From NCBI GenBank assembly GCA_032358255.1, contig JAULBX010025076.1, forward strand, positions 1 through 64,000: 64,000 bases of DNA. The letters are read 5' to 3'. How positions within the stretch are numbered: position 1 is the stretch's first letter; every line of letters begins with the position of its first letter. Below the pieces are notes generated by a model, which had not been told where the DNA came from, did not search any database, and saw only the letters and a program-made list of their open reading frames with translations. This DNA comes from Heterotrichella gracilis (Eukaryota > Sar > Xanthophyceae > Tribonematales > Xanthonemataceae). Position numbers and translations under genes: made by a program. Below are positions 11,901 through 25,450 of the stretch, one piece after another.

Positions 11901-14900
11901 AAGGAAAAGGTTTGCCACTGCGCAAACCACAGAGATCTCATTTGCCCTACATTCTGTTGCAGGATGAACGGGAGAAATCCCACGCAGAGCTGCAAAAGCT
12001 CCGCCAGCAGCTTGATGAGTTGACAGCACAGCAGAAGCAGAAACTGGCTGACTTTGAGCAGGCAGTAGCCAAGGAGAAGGCCAGTTTGCTGTCTCTGAAC
12101 AAGGACCTGGAACAGCGTGAGCTGGCGCTGAAGCAGCGTGCTGACAGCCTCAACCTGCAAAGCCAGCAGATTGACATCAAGAAATCCAAGGTAGACTCAG
12201 ACATGGATGCAGCAGAGCGCATTGCCCAGGAACTGGAGGTGCAGCAAGTCAAGCTGAAGGTAAGCATCACCTTGACAAATGCACTTGGATTGTGCTGTTC
12301 TGTATAGCCTATACATTGCCCTTTGCTGTACATGAGTGCGATCCTGGTCATCTACCACTGCAGGACAAGTTCCGCCAGTTGACTGAGCAAGAAGAGGCAT
12401 TGCAAGCATGGAAGCGCCAGTACAAGGCTGACATGCAGAAAGAGTTGCAGGAGAGGGAGCAGGCCTTGAATGACCAAAAGCTGCAGTACCAACAACGGAA
12501 AGAGGAAGTGGATGAGCTGCTCAAGGTCGCTGAGGTAGGCTTGCAAGTAGAATGCACTGGAAAAACTATTGCAGCCACATATTGCTGGTAGGTGTATTGG
12601 CATTTCCCCGCTTCTGTTTAACTGACTGGCAACTATTTATGCAGAGAACCTACAAGGAGAAGGATGAGGCGCTGCAGCAAAGGGAGCGTGCTGCGAGGGA
12701 GGCCATCAAGCAAGCGGAAGATCATGAAGCCACTGTGCTCTTGACTGCTCAGAAGAGCCACCGGGTATGCCTTCTTCTCGGTGCTATTGTATTGCAACTT
12801 GCCTCTGCAATTGGGTTGTCAACTGGCACTCTGTCACTGAGTCCAATTGGCATGGCTTGCTGAGGTACCTGCATGCGCAGGATCTATCTGAAAGGCAAGC
12901 TGCGCTGGATGCACAAGAGGCTGGCCTGAAAAAACTGGAAGCGGATCTAAAGAGCAGATCACTTGAGCATGATGAGATGCGCAAGAAGATGGCAGCAGAG
13001 CGAAGCGCGCTGGACCAGCATCGAGAGCAGCTTGATGCCCTGCAGACTGAGGTGCTCAATCATGAATGTTTTTGTGCATTGCATTGCATATCCATCCAGC
13101 GCATTGCATGTTTATTCAGCATGCATTATCTGCACAGTCACTGCTCAGAGTCATTAAACGTTGTTTATTTTTTATAAGAATTAAAAGCTTTATGAATGCT
13201 ATTATTATATAAATGCCTTACACACATGTTGGATATTATGTTCAGCTGCGTAAGGCTAAGCGGGAGCTTGATGTCGTCAAAGAGGAGATAGAGCACAATG
13301 CCACCCAACTGGACCAGAAGAAGGCACGCCTGGCTGATGCTGAGGCCGTTGCTGCTGGTGGTCAGAAGGAATTGGCCAAGCAGCAGGCTGAGCTAGCTGA
13401 CGCCCAGGACCAGTTGAAGGCAAAGGAGGCAAAGCTCGCCAGCAAGCAGCAGGAGATTGAGCAGAAGCTTCAGGAGACAGCTGCGCTGCATCAGAAGCAT
13501 ATGCAGGTCTGCGAGCTTGCTGGCACCAATAGGAAATCCGTTTTGTTGGACAAAGTGGGCAGCACCAAATTCTGTTGCAGTTGTATGTATGTCAACTGTG
13601 CAACTATTTTCTTGCAGGAGGTTGCTAGGGTGGAGGCAATGCTGAAGCAGGTCCAAAGCGAAAAGGAGGCAGCACAGGCATCTGCGCAAGATGCAGCAAA
13701 GGTGATTTGCATTGGTGTTGAGGATACCCAACTTATTGTTCCACAATACTGTGCGTCCCTTGCATTTGAAAGATATGGCAGAAGTCAGCGCCCCTCCCGC
13801 TTGTCTTTCTCCAGGCCACAAAGCTTGCTGAGTCCATGCGTGCCTCACTGGCTGCCATGGAGAAGGCGCTGGATGCACGCGAGGCCAAGCTGCAGGACTC
13901 CTGGCGGGCGCTGCGGGCGCACAGCGCAGCAGATGCGGGCGATGCTTCACCTGCGGGGGCACAGTCTGACCAGCTGTTGAAGGTACGCTGAGACTACATG
14001 CTGCAAGCCTTTGCATGCACACTGCTGTCACCAATGAAGACTCTTAAAAAGAAAGTTATAATATATAAAAGGTAAGCGCAGCAGGAATTGGACAATAATA
14101 TTATTATTATTATAATTTCACGCTTTCCCTCCAAATACCCAGATTAACAACCTTATACATGCGGCGCCAGGCAGGTCTGTCTTGTCACTGCTTGTACCAT
14201 TCCTGAAATCTAGACTGTCATCATTGTAGCCTACAAAAAGCAAGAACCTGCATGACCACCTTGTTCCCGTTCTGTAGGCTGATGCATCTCAAGCTTCCAT
14301 GGACGCATCCGCATGGCGCTCCAGCCCAGGCAGCGTGTTGTCTGATGCTCTGGACCTGTCGAGCCTGCCGGTGGATGTGATTGGCCCGCTGCACCAGCAT
14401 CGGGCATTGCTCATGGACCGCGAGACCTCGCTGCAGCGCTGGGCAGTGTCGCTGGAGCTGGAGGCAAACCGGCTGGCATCCACCAGCAAGGTCATCAAGC
14501 AGCAGGAGGAGCAGGTAATGCATGCGAGCTTCTCGTGTATTCTGTATGCCGGAGGGGGCTGGAGCTTTGTGCTCACAGCACAGCACAACCTACCCTGCAC
14601 AATATGCATGCGGAGAAGGCTAATAAGACCCCAATGCACACAATAAAATGCAGACTTGCATAATGGCAAAGGGTCCAGCATTCTGTCCATCAAAACAATC
14701 TTCTGGTTAATATGCATTCATTCCTGTGCCGGGGTGTGCAGATGAGCTACAGCAAGGCAGAGCTGCAGTCCCAGTCCAGCTCCCTGGCCCAGCTGCGGTC
14801 AGACCTGGAGGAGCGCAGCCGCAAGCTGCAGCAGCGCGGCGCCGAGCTGGCGCAGACCGAGCAGCGCCTGCAGAAGCTTCAGGCCAGCACGCAGCAGCAG

Positions 14901-17900
14901 AAGGAGCAGGTCAGCGCTGCGCACGCCTCGCTGGAGGCCCAGGTCACGGAGCTGGAGCGGCAGCGCAGGGCGTTGCAGGACAAGGAGGCGGCGCTGGCCA
15001 AGCTTAAGGTGGACACAGAGGCAACGCTGCAGGTGGGTGGGCAGCTGGGGCGGTATGTGCTCTGTAAGCAGCTGCGCCTGGCTGTGTACTGTGTCTTGTG
15101 TACTAACTACGCATTTGACTGAAAATCCTTGTCTGTTGGGATCACACTCTCATCAGACGTCAATTCCATCACTCATGTCATGCCCAGCCACATGGCAAAT
15201 TTGTTGAGATGCTCGTCCTGGGTGTGCAGAGCATGAGCACCACTCAAAGTGACCTGGTGAGGCGCCAGCAGTCCGTTGAGCAGCGGGAGGGGCACATGTC
15301 ACAGAAGGAGGCATCCCTCATGCAGCTGCAGCACAAGCTCAGCACACGCACCGCCGATGTGGAGCAGCGTGAACGCCAGCTGGCGGACCGGCAGGCAACG
15401 GTGGAGCGGCGTGCCAAGGAGGCGCTGGAGGCCACCACTGCGGCTGAAGCCGGTATGGTGGCGGGTTGTACAGCCTGGTGGCACTTGCTTCTCCTCATTG
15501 CATGATTCAACTGGCGCATCCACTTGGTAGCTTGCGCATATGGAATCTCTGGCTCAAATAAGTATGCATGTACCTTTTGCATGTCCTGCAACCCTTTGCA
15601 GTGTATGAATCAACGCAGCGAGGCATATCTGTAACGTGACTGTATCGTATATTTGTCACTAGGGCTAACAGGGCTGTTAACTGTTCCTGCAGAACGTGCA
15701 GCCATCGAGATTCAGCTGGCCAATGAGCGCGAGGACCTTGCTGTAAGGGCCTCTGAGATCAGCGATGCGCTGGCCGACCTTCAAGACAGGCAGCGCGCCA
15801 TTGAAGACAAGGAGCAGCAGATGCGGCGGGAGTACAGCACCCTGGATGAGGCGCGGGCAGAGGTGCAGAAGGGTAAGTGACACAACATGCCTTGTATACC
15901 CTTTTACCTGTTTCAGCATCCGTCGGTATGGGGTGGTGCTCAATACCATGCTGTCCCTTTCTTCATACATTCCAGTGGTTGGATTTGCCCACAACTGGTA
16001 TGGCTGGTGCGTGCTAACAGGTCTCAGCCGAGTTGAAGCATTGGCTGAAAAGGAGCGCGCGCTGTCCCAGAGGGAATCCAAGCTTGGTGCAGAGGCTGAG
16101 AGCCTGAAACGTGAGCGCACCTCACTGGAGCACTGGAAGACAGCCCTAGCAGCGGAGCGTGAGGAGCTCCACGCCCAGGCTAAGGTAATGCTGCATGAGA
16201 TCTGCATCTGCTTCCTCAGCTGTGTACAGACAGCCAAGGTTCCATGTAAGAGCATGCAATGTGCTTTCACATAGCATGTTGTGAGGTGCATGGCGTTGCG
16301 GCCACAATTGATGGATGTATTCCACCTGAGTCATAAATAGGTACATATCATGTGGAGCCTGTGCTCATAATTATCACTCAGGCAACCACTTGGTTTGTTG
16401 ATTTTCTTTCAGGCTGGCCAGCAGCGCCTGGAGAGTCAAGAGGCAGCCTTGAGGCAAAGCGAGGGCAAGGTGAAGTACCTGGGCGAGGAGGTGGACCGCA
16501 AACTTAAGCAGCTGACAACAGACTCAGAGCACCTGGAAGCGCAAAAGCAGGCGTTGAGGTATAAAGATTGCACCTTCTTACATTTGCAATAGTGATATGC
16601 TCACCTGCTTGGAGGCATTTCTGGGAGACCGTTGATTGTTTGCAAGCATGACAGCATGTCGGCAGCCTGCGCTTCATTCCTTGACCTAGCCAGCCTTGTC
16701 CTGGCAATGCGGGTACCATCTTTGCAACAGTGCAATTAGTGGAGCGTTAGCACATTAAATGGCCATGAGCAAGTTTTGCAACTCATGTGGTGTGCACAGG
16801 GAGGAGCAAAAGCGCACCCTGGAGGGCTTCCAGTCCAAGGAGGCCAAGCTTGAGAAGCGCACTGAGCAGCTGGCACAGCGGGAGCTTGCCCTCAAGGAGG
16901 CTGAGACAGAGCTGGCAGGGGAGAGGCGCGCGCTGCAAACTGAGTATGCACGCGTCAAGGTAAGGAGGCAGTGCATGGTTGTTGTGGCGCTAGGCACGGG
17001 GTTCTGGCAGCATTGCGGTACGCACCTATTCTGGTGGTAACCTGCGTGTTTATTGTGTGCTGCAGGCTTTGGACGAGGCTGCCCAGAAGGCTGTGTCTGA
17101 TTCCAGGGACAAGGAGCGGCACATGGAGGCGGAGAAAGCTCGGTAGGTCCTCATACCCGAGTATGCATTACACTGAAATGGCCTGCTGCCCACATGGCGT
17201 GAGATAGGTTTCAACATGATAACTCACCAGATGCATTGTACCCTGTAAGCGTGTAAGCCCTTGCTGCATGTTCCACATTCCCCAAGGATGTCATGCCCCT
17301 GACCAGCCTCATGCCCGTTGCCTCAGGTTGACCGACGAGGCCAAGTCTGTGCGCCAGCAGCAGTCCGAGCTGGCCTCCCGCTCCGATCTTGTGTCCCGCC
17401 AGGAGGCTGAGCTGGGTTCAGAGGTGAAGCAGGCGCAGCTACGGCTGCAGGAGCGGGAGCTGGAGTTGGGCCACCAGGCGGAGGCGCTGCGCAGGCAGGA
17501 GATGGACCTGGTGAGTTAAAAACAGGGCAAGGTTGTTGTTAGGTAGTGGAGGCGATTGTGAAATGAGAATGGTGAGGCGAGGGGCAACGTTGATGCAAGC
17601 AGGCGCACATACTCTAGGTGTAGGCAGATGGGAAAATAGCTAGTAAAAACAAGGACCAATATGGTGACTGGATGGCAGTGCCATAAGGGGACAGGCATGC
17701 GTTCGGATGCATTCGGGTGCATCAGGCAGCACACACCGCACGCACCTGGTGTGGCAGCTGCAAAACAGTGCATGTGCAGGGGTGACTGCTTTCTGACAGG
17801 TGATGCTGAATGCTTGTGGCCAGGCTGCTGCTGCCAAGTCCGCTGGAGTCAGGCTGCAACCACAGCAAGCTGCTGGGTCCCCTTTGACGCCCTTGGGCAG

Positions 17901-20900
17901 TGTCTTTGGGGCAGCAGGCAGGGGTGGGGAGCACACCAGCGGGCTGCTTCGCTCTGGGATGAAGTACAGCGGTGCAGGCAGCAGCAGCGGTCACAAGCAT
18001 TCAGCATCACCGCCATTCGGGAAAACAGCCAGCGTGTCAGCGTCATTGAATTCCAAGTCGCTGCTGAACATGGCAGCAAACTGTGCACCGGCGGCACGGT
18101 CGCCAGTCCGCAGTTCAGATCAGCGCAGTGCTTTCTACACTCCCTTGAGTGCTAAGCTGCCTGGTGGCTCGAGTAGTGTGCAAGAACAGGCGGTTGCTTC
18201 CCTGCTGAAGAGCATTAGCTTGCGCAGCCCGCTGTTGGATTCGCCGCTTATCAAAAGCAAGCTAGAGAGGTTCCAATCACATCGAACACCAAATGTTTAG
18301 TTGAATGGAGAAATTTATTTTCTGTGGTTGATGATGGCCTTCGGTTTTGTCTTGCCTCGCCTACTGATCTTGATGGTTTCGCTTTTTTCATTGGGCCAAT
18401 TTGTTGTTGACCCCGCCTACCGTTTGATTTAAGACGTTGAATAATGATATGCTGATCTCGAGTGCAGAATGTGCATTTCTCCCTTGTTGGTAGCCATAAT
18501 TTATGCGTGACCGTTTTCCTCTTGCATATACGGCTCCCAATGCTCATTAGTTGTCGGTGTTAATTTTTGAAAGTATTGGCCTTTTGGTTGTTGGAGGAGT
18601 CAGTGTAGGCTATGCAGTACATTGAAGATTGTGTACAGGGATAGGATGCCCCTGTGTGTACCAATGTCGGTTTGTAATATATGCATTTTCCTACCATTGT
18701 TGTTATCGAACTCTCTGCATCGCCATATTCCTTTTGCAAGCCTGCTTTACCTTGACCCCCGGTGCGCAAGCCTGCCTGCTTCCCCCACCCCCACAAAATC
18801 CCTCGACCATGGTGTGTGCTGACACAGGCCAGCGAGCGCAGCAGCCTCCAGGAGCATGCAGCGGCTCTGGACAGCCAGAAGGCAGAACTGGAGGCCGCAG
18901 CCACTCATGTGGAGCAAATCCAGCGGCAGGTAACTGAAGCAGGCAGCATGAATTGCGTGTTTACATGTTAATTTGGTAGCATCTATTATTACTTATTAAA
19001 ATCTCATCATAAAATTATAGCAAAAAAGAATGTAAATCAATAGCATTTTCCCTTTCACACCGGTTCTGACCTCATCATCTTTGTCCGGCAGATTGAGAAA
19101 GACAGCAAAGCGCTTCGTGACAAAGAACAGGAGCTAATTGCCATTGAGGCGGCACTGTCAGACACCCAAGCTGAATTGCAGCAGAAGGAAGGTAAGCATA
19201 CCTTCCATACAACATTGTTCAGCTTCTTTCAGCTTGTGTGTTGCCAATTATGCAGCATTTGCTACTCGTTCTTTTGCCTGAACTTGCAATGATTGCTGCT
19301 GAAGGTACCATCAAGGCCAAACACGCTACGCTGGACACAGACCTGGCTTGCAAACGCCAGAAGGCCCAAAACGAGCTTGCTGCCCTGGAGGCAAAGCTGG
19401 CCAAGCTGATGGAGAAGGGGGGCGCAGACCTGGCCCAGCTTGAGCAGCGGCTGCGTGCTGACCTGGATGGCAAGGCTGAGGAGCTGGCCAAGAAGGAGAG
19501 GAGCTTGCTTGCTGACCTGGACAAGCGGGCGGCTGCGCTGGCACTGCGGGAGCAGGCGCTGGCAGACAGCGAGGCGTCCATGTCTGACATGGAGCGCCAG
19601 CTCACAGAGATGAGCCAGCAGCTGTCCACCAAGGTAACCAACTGCCCATCCAAACTTCTGCCATACAGCAACTCATTTAAAGTTGCGATTGCTCCTCAAT
19701 GGACTCCTGCCAATCGTTGGATGACCCTCTGTCTTATTGTAGGCGTATTGCTGCATTACCATAGATTTTTCAAGCGTGCACCTGACCTGGTTGCATTGCA
19801 TGTGCAGGCAGCTGAGGATTCTGAGTCGCTGAGGCGCCTGGAGGATCAGCTCATGCGCCAGCAGGATGTGCTGCAAAAGGTAAGCGCGCCAAGCTGCATC
19901 TACCTAGGCTCCTGTCGCGGGATGGCAGATTGAGTTATACATCTGTATTATACATCTGTACAGCTTTTCCACAGGTGGCGGAGTTTACACTACACCCTGC
20001 TACGCCTAGTAGCTATATTGAGCAATTACCCCTTCTGTCTTGAGGATGGAGTAGGATGTTGACCCTACACACGTGCCCACCGCAGGCACAGGACAGCCTG
20101 GCTGAGCGGGAGTCCCAGCTTGGGTCAGAGCGCCAGGTGCTGGACCGTGACCAGGCGGCGTTTGCTGCGCGCATGAGTAAGCTGCAGGCGGAGGTCCAGG
20201 AGCAGCGGGGCGCGCTGGTGGAGCGGGAGCAGCAGCTCGCCAGGCTGCAGGCGGAGTGCGCTGCCAAACTGTCGCAGCAGGAGCAGGTGAGGCCTGTACC
20301 TGCACCGCCATGTGCTATGCAAGTGCATAAATTTAGTTGAGCTCGACAGAATAAAGCTCGACATCATCATTCGCAACACTGCAAAACACTGGCAGTGAAA
20401 GGCTGCGGTGCTAGGTTATGCAGATCCATTCCCTGACCGACTTGTATGTTTTGCTGTGCAGGCTCTGCGTGCTGCTGACACCGCCAAGAAGGAGGCCCTG
20501 GAGCTGCAGGCAAAGTCGGACGAGGTGCGGCAGCAGCTGGCGGCAGACGCGGCGCAGCTGGATGCTGAGCGCAAGTCCCTGGCCAGGCAGCAGCAGGCGC
20601 TGGAGCAACAGGGGGGGGATGTACAGCACCGACTACAGGCACTGGAGCAGAGAGAGGTGGGCTGACAACCGGATTGGGAGCATGGGTGGCGCCATGAGTA
20701 CCCTCGGTTGCTGCTGGTCTCACATTTGCCACAGTCTGTTGCCGGGTGGCAATGCAATTGGGAAGAGAGTTCATGCATGTAGCTGTTTACAGTGTCTGTG
20801 CCGCACATCCGTTATGACATGACATCGCGTGTGCTGTGGCGTGCTGTTTTCAATGCCTGGCAAGAATGTCACCGGAGCACCACAAGACATGGGGTTCCAT

Positions 20901-23900
20901 GCACAGGCTGATGCGTCTACTCTGGATTGTGAGCTGCAAGAGCTGCAGCGGCGCCTGAAAAAGGATGCATCTGATGTGGCGGCCCAGGCGGCGGATGTGG
21001 CTGCCGCCACCGCCAAGAACAACACAGAGGCTGCACAGCTGCGCCAGGACAAGGCGGCGTGGCAGGCAGGCGAGGCGGCGAGGCAGGAGGCGCTCACTGA
21101 GTACAAGGGTGTCCAGGCACGCTTGGAGCAGCTGCAGGTGAGCGCTCAATGTCTTCCTAACCCACTTTGTGTTGTGCTGCATGCCTCTGGGACTCCCACA
21201 TGTGGCTGATGTGCATTTTGGTATTCTCTTAATTAGCCATGCCTTGATTAACTATATACATTTATTATGTAAATCATCAAATTGTATATTCATTATGCCC
21301 TTTCATTATGCTCATCCGCTTTATCCCGTTGCAGGCGAGGGAGGCGGGCCTTGATGCCAGCTCCGCCAAGCTGCGCGACTTCCAGCAGCAGCTGGTGCAG
21401 CGCGAGCAGGACCTAAGCACACAGGCGCTGCTGCGATCCAAGCAGGAGGTGGAGGCGCAGGCACGCATACAGGAGGCGGCCGATGCGCAGCAGCAGGCTG
21501 AGGGGCTCAAACGCAGCGTGGAGGCGCGCGCGGATGAGCTGGCGGCGCAGGAGGGGCGCCTTAAGGAGCTGCAGCGCAAGGTGGAGGCGCGGCAGCGGGA
21601 GGTGGAGGCGCAGGCGTTTGAGCTGCAGGACCAAGAGGTGCGCCAATGTCCATGCCTGTACTCATCCTCCACATCCATGACTTTTTTAGGCAGATTGCAT
21701 GGTGATCGCAAGCTTTACTTCACATAAAACGTCATCTTTCTATAGCTTTTTGTGTTGATCTATAAATGTATATAGCAGGCACAGCACAGCGGGACGCTGA
21801 CCATCCTGCAGCGCAAGGAGAAGCTGCTGTGCGACAAGGAATCCCGCCTGGCCACCACCCAGCAGCAGCTGGCAGAGCGCGAAATTGAGTTGGAGGCCCT
21901 ACATGCGCGCCTCAAGGCGGAGCTGCGCGAGGTGACCTCACGGGGCGAGGCGCTGGCGGCGGGTGGGGCGGAGCTTGAGCGCAAGCAGGCGGCGCTGGAG
22001 GAGCGGGGGCGGCAGCTGCAGAAGGGGGAGGATGACCTGAAGCGCTCGCATGAGGATGTGTGGCACAAGGTAACTAATTGATGAATATTTGCTAATGTTC
22101 AAATTAATCGAATTTTACAGGGAAAAATTTTGCATTAATCAATTCAAATAAAATGAATGTAAACTCAATTTTGATTAGTTTTGAGCGAGCCAAGCTGGGA
22201 GACATTAATTGAATCATGAATATTTGGCATCTATTAGCAAATTGTTGACAACATTCATCCACATTGATCATTCATCCAATTGATTGTGCCACCTGCAGGT
22301 GGAGCAGACTCAGCGCGAGGTGCAGCGCCAGGAGGCCGACCTCGCTCGGCGCGAGGAGGCTCTGCGGCGCGCCACCCGCGAGGTGGAGGAGCGCGAGGCG
22401 CTGCTGGCGGGTGAGAAGGACGAGGTGGCGGCGGTGCAGGGCCTGTACGACAAGCTGCGTGCGCGCCAGGCGGAGCTGCAGCGGCAGGAGGCGCAGGCAG
22501 CGGAGGAGGAGCGGCGGCTGCAGCAGGAGCGCAAGGAGCTGGAGGCAGCCAGGTGGGGCGTGGGGAGGAGAGGTTTTCATTGGTATCACATGCATCCACT
22601 GAATCCAGATGCCGGGGTTGAAGCAAGGGTTGAAGCAAGGGATAGAGGGGGAATTGCCATAATTGTTACAATATCTGAGTTTGACAGTTGGCCTGCTGCG
22701 TGGCAGGAATGCACTGCAATGCCTCGGTCGGCATGCACATCTGTATCGTTGTCCACCATCAAAATTTGATAACGTTCAACAACGTTCATGCATTTTGATG
22801 CTGCAGGCAGCAGGTTGACTCCCGGCGCCAGGAGGCCCAGCAGCTGCGCGAGGAGCTCCAGGCCCTGCAGCTGCGCCAGGCCGAGGCGCTGGACCAGGTC
22901 ACACAGCGCGCCTCTGCGGTGTCCAGCAAGGACCTTGAGGTGACGCAGCGCGAGCGCGAGCTGCGCACCATCGACTTGGAGCTGCAGCGCAAGCTGCAGG
23001 CGCTGGAGGAGGCGGACTGCAAGCTGCAGCAGGACAGCCGCCAGCTGGCGGACAAGATTGTGCGTGCGCTGCATGCTGCACACCATGGTGCCTCTGCGCT
23101 GCTGCATGTGCTGTTCATGGTGTCACATTGCCATGCGTGTGCTAACTGCGGTGATGCATGCGGTACTGGTGGTGGATGGGCCATCCATCATGCAGGTGCC
23201 CACCATGACCATGTGCCCCAGTCCTGTACAGAGCGTAACATATGCAGCTTGCTCCCTGATCGTGCACCAGCTGGTTGGGGAGGGGTTGGTCATCTGGTCC
23301 CATGCACATGTTGTCCGTTGGCTGCCCTCATGAGGCTGGCTGCCATGTGGTGCAGGTGACCGATGCCCGGGCCATGGCCGACAGCATCATCTCACAGGCA
23401 CACAGCGACAAGCAGTCTGCCGAGGAGGCCGCCCGCACCGCTGCGCTTGATGCACAGCGCAGGGAGAGCGAGCTGCGGAGCAGGGAGCTGGCCATACAGC
23501 AGCAGGTGCGGGGCGAAGCAAGGGCTACCCAATGACTCTACTAAATCAGAAGAATAGTATGACATTTATAGTTTTGTACTAAAAGTAGTACTAAGTCGTT
23601 GGATCTGGACATTGGCAGCAGCGTGCAATGGGAGTGCATGGCATGTGGCCGCTTTGTTGGAGTATCGCCTGGGGCAGGCGTGTGAATGCCCCGCTGCATT
23701 GCTTGTGCACTTCTGAGACGTTGTTGTAAATGTAGTTGGACAACGCGCGGCGTGTGGCTGACTCAGCGGCCGCAGAGGCCAAGCAGGCGGAGGAGACCTT
23801 CAGGACAACCTCAGAGCAGGCCACCCTGTTGTCTAAGAGGTGAGTCTAAAGTTCTTCGCAGCCTGGCTGTGACTTTCCTTTCACGTGTGCAATGAGGGGC

Positions 23901-25450
23901 ACGTGCACCCCTTGTTACATCATCCATCACAGACGTTCCAGCAAATACAGCCAATTGTGCCATTCAGCTCTGCCTTGATTTCTTATGACACCAGAGCATA
24001 GCAGTCCATGCATCATTAATAGAAAATTATATTATTGTTATTAAAATGTACTACTGCGATTGTGCAGGGAGCAGGAGGTGCATACGCTTGAGGCGCGTGT
24101 GCGGCAGCGCGAGTCCGACCTGCAGCGCCGCGAGGAGATGGTGTGGCAGACGGAGCAGCGCATCTCAGATCTTATGCGCAGGCTGGAGGCGCAGAGGCAG
24201 GAGATGGCAGCAAGCGGCGCCCTGCCACCCGCGCCCTTGGCCAGGGTACGTGCTTGCGCAGTGCAAGGGTGATGCACTCGGGACTGCGCTCGTGCCATCC
24301 TGCATTGCCTACTCTCCTGGCATCCACAAACATGTACTTTAGTTACGCTGCATACAGCATGGTTCTCTGTGCCCGCAATGGTTGAATATATGGGTGTTTT
24401 TCATTTTAATGGGCAGTCAATACACCACCACCATTTGACGTTGCCATCGTTGCTTGCAGCCGCCAACCCATGGCTCGGCGCACAGCCGGGACGGTTTTGG
24501 CTCAATCATTCACTCATCCAGCCGCTTGCCCAGCCCTCGGAGCTCCTCTGAGCGCTTCACCATGCACGCATCACGGGCCCAGCAGCCGCCCCCAGCCTCC
24601 ACCTCCATGCCAACCGGCACCATGCACCACCAGCCCACGATGCCAAACGGCGCATTTGCAACCCCTGCCAATGTGTCGGTGGGCAGCATGCCGCCGCCTT
24701 TCGCCCCGCCGCCTCTCGCCACGCCCGCGGCCAGCTCTGTGGTAGCGCAGCAGTTGCAGTTTCCCACACCCAGCACGGTGTCCCAGGGGGCCGGCTTTTC
24801 TACTGGCTCTGCACCCGATCAGCGTAGCAAGGTTGTGACGATACTGGATGATGCGCAGGCGGCGGTGCAGAAGGGGTTCAACAGGTGGGTGGGTGTGATG
24901 GGGCGAAGGGGTGGGATCAAGGGGCAAAGGATTTATGGTGGCTTCATCCACGGTCCAAATGGCGCATCAAAAAGGTCATGCGATGATTTATACATGCAAA
25001 GTGTGAAACCTGGGGTCCCTGCTTTCTTCAATGTGCAAGTATGTGAAATCCCAGCTTTGCCAGTTCAGCGCAATGTATGTCCGGCCCATTCGCAACAGTT
25101 CCTGGCCCCCCCACATGCTCATACCCGCTCCGATTCGCCGTTGTTCCAGGCTCCAGCGGCTGGACGGCATCTTGACCGTGGTGGCCAGGGACACCAGCCT
25201 CCCCGATGACGTGGCAGCCGCACAGTCCAGCCTGGCGGCCCTGCGCGACAACCTGGCGGAGCTGGCGGCAGCGCAGCCTGACCTAGCGGCGGCGGTGGGC
25301 GGCGCGGTGGATGGCAATGCGGCCGCCGAGGCGCGGCTGCGTGTGGAGGCGCACCAGCGCGCGCTGAACAAGTGGGAGGTCAAAGTGGCCAAGCAGCTGG
25401 ATGCCATCATGCGCCTGCAGAACAGCGCGCGGCAGCAGGTGCGGCGGTGA
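8939..25450 (+). CDS. giant coiled-coil protein (long form about 2709 aa)
   Basis: The long form joins 40 exons in phase: 25 from 8939-9016 to 17327-17510, then 15 from 18828-18929 to 25150-25450 (TGA). The N-terminus (MEPPEAESRGSSPKDVLERF) leads to a short helix, then a Pro/Thr/Ala-rich linker (residues about 75-125). Over 2000 residues of Glu/Gln/Lys/Ala-rich heptads follow, with repeated QREKEA, LAEREIELE and ALEQRE patterns. Next comes a Pro/Ser-rich disordered segment with SP sites (LPSPRSSSERF, exon 24460-24884) and a final helical block starting KVVTILDDAQ. No motor, kinase or membrane domain is seen. Long rods of this kind occur in centrosome, basal-body, rootlet and Golgi tethers; this one is not recognised, and any such role is inference. 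Introns 2, 3 and 4 use GC donors. The ATG at 8939 directly follows a CTCAG, so a spliced 5' leader is possible. Confidence 0.8.
17824..18300 (+). CDS. alternative last exon of the coiled-coil gene (short form about 1705 aa)
   Basis: Exon 25 ends in phase 0 at 17510 (…QEMDL). The acceptor at 17821-17823 opens, in the same phase, a 158-codon terminal exon beginning AAAAKSAGVRL and ending …QSHRTPNV before TAG at 18298-18300. The acceptor at 18825-18827 is also in phase 0 and continues the coiled coil. So exon 25 can splice to either. The terminal exon differs in composition from the rod: Ser/Pro/Gly-rich with SPLTPLGS, RSPVRSSDQ and RSPLLDSPL motifs, and a basic amphipathic end. A TGTAA, the usual green-algal poly(A) signal, lies about 370 bp downstream (near 18673). 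The alternative is two adjacent genes, but no convincing ATG starts the second half. Confidence 0.65.
   Translation, partial: AAAAKSAGVRLQPQQAAGSPLTPLGSVFGAAGRGGEHTSGLLRSGMKYSGAGSSSGHKHSASPPFGKTASVSASLNSKSLLNMAANCAPAARSPVRSSDQRSAFYTPLSAKLPGGSSSVQEQAVASLLKSISLRSPLLDSPLIKSKLERFQSHRTPNV

Noticed and set aside
18762-18929. ATG at 18762 as the start of a second coiled-coil gene
   Set aside because: Between this ATG and the CAG at 18825 the frame reads like a pyrimidine-rich intron end, and exon 25 splices in phase straight to 18828. A two-gene reading remains possible but weaker.
22080-22298. A/T-rich intron with repeated AATTGAT/TTGATTA words as a regulatory element or mobile insertion
   Set aside because: It is a low-complexity intron with no clear unit, borders or terminal repeats.
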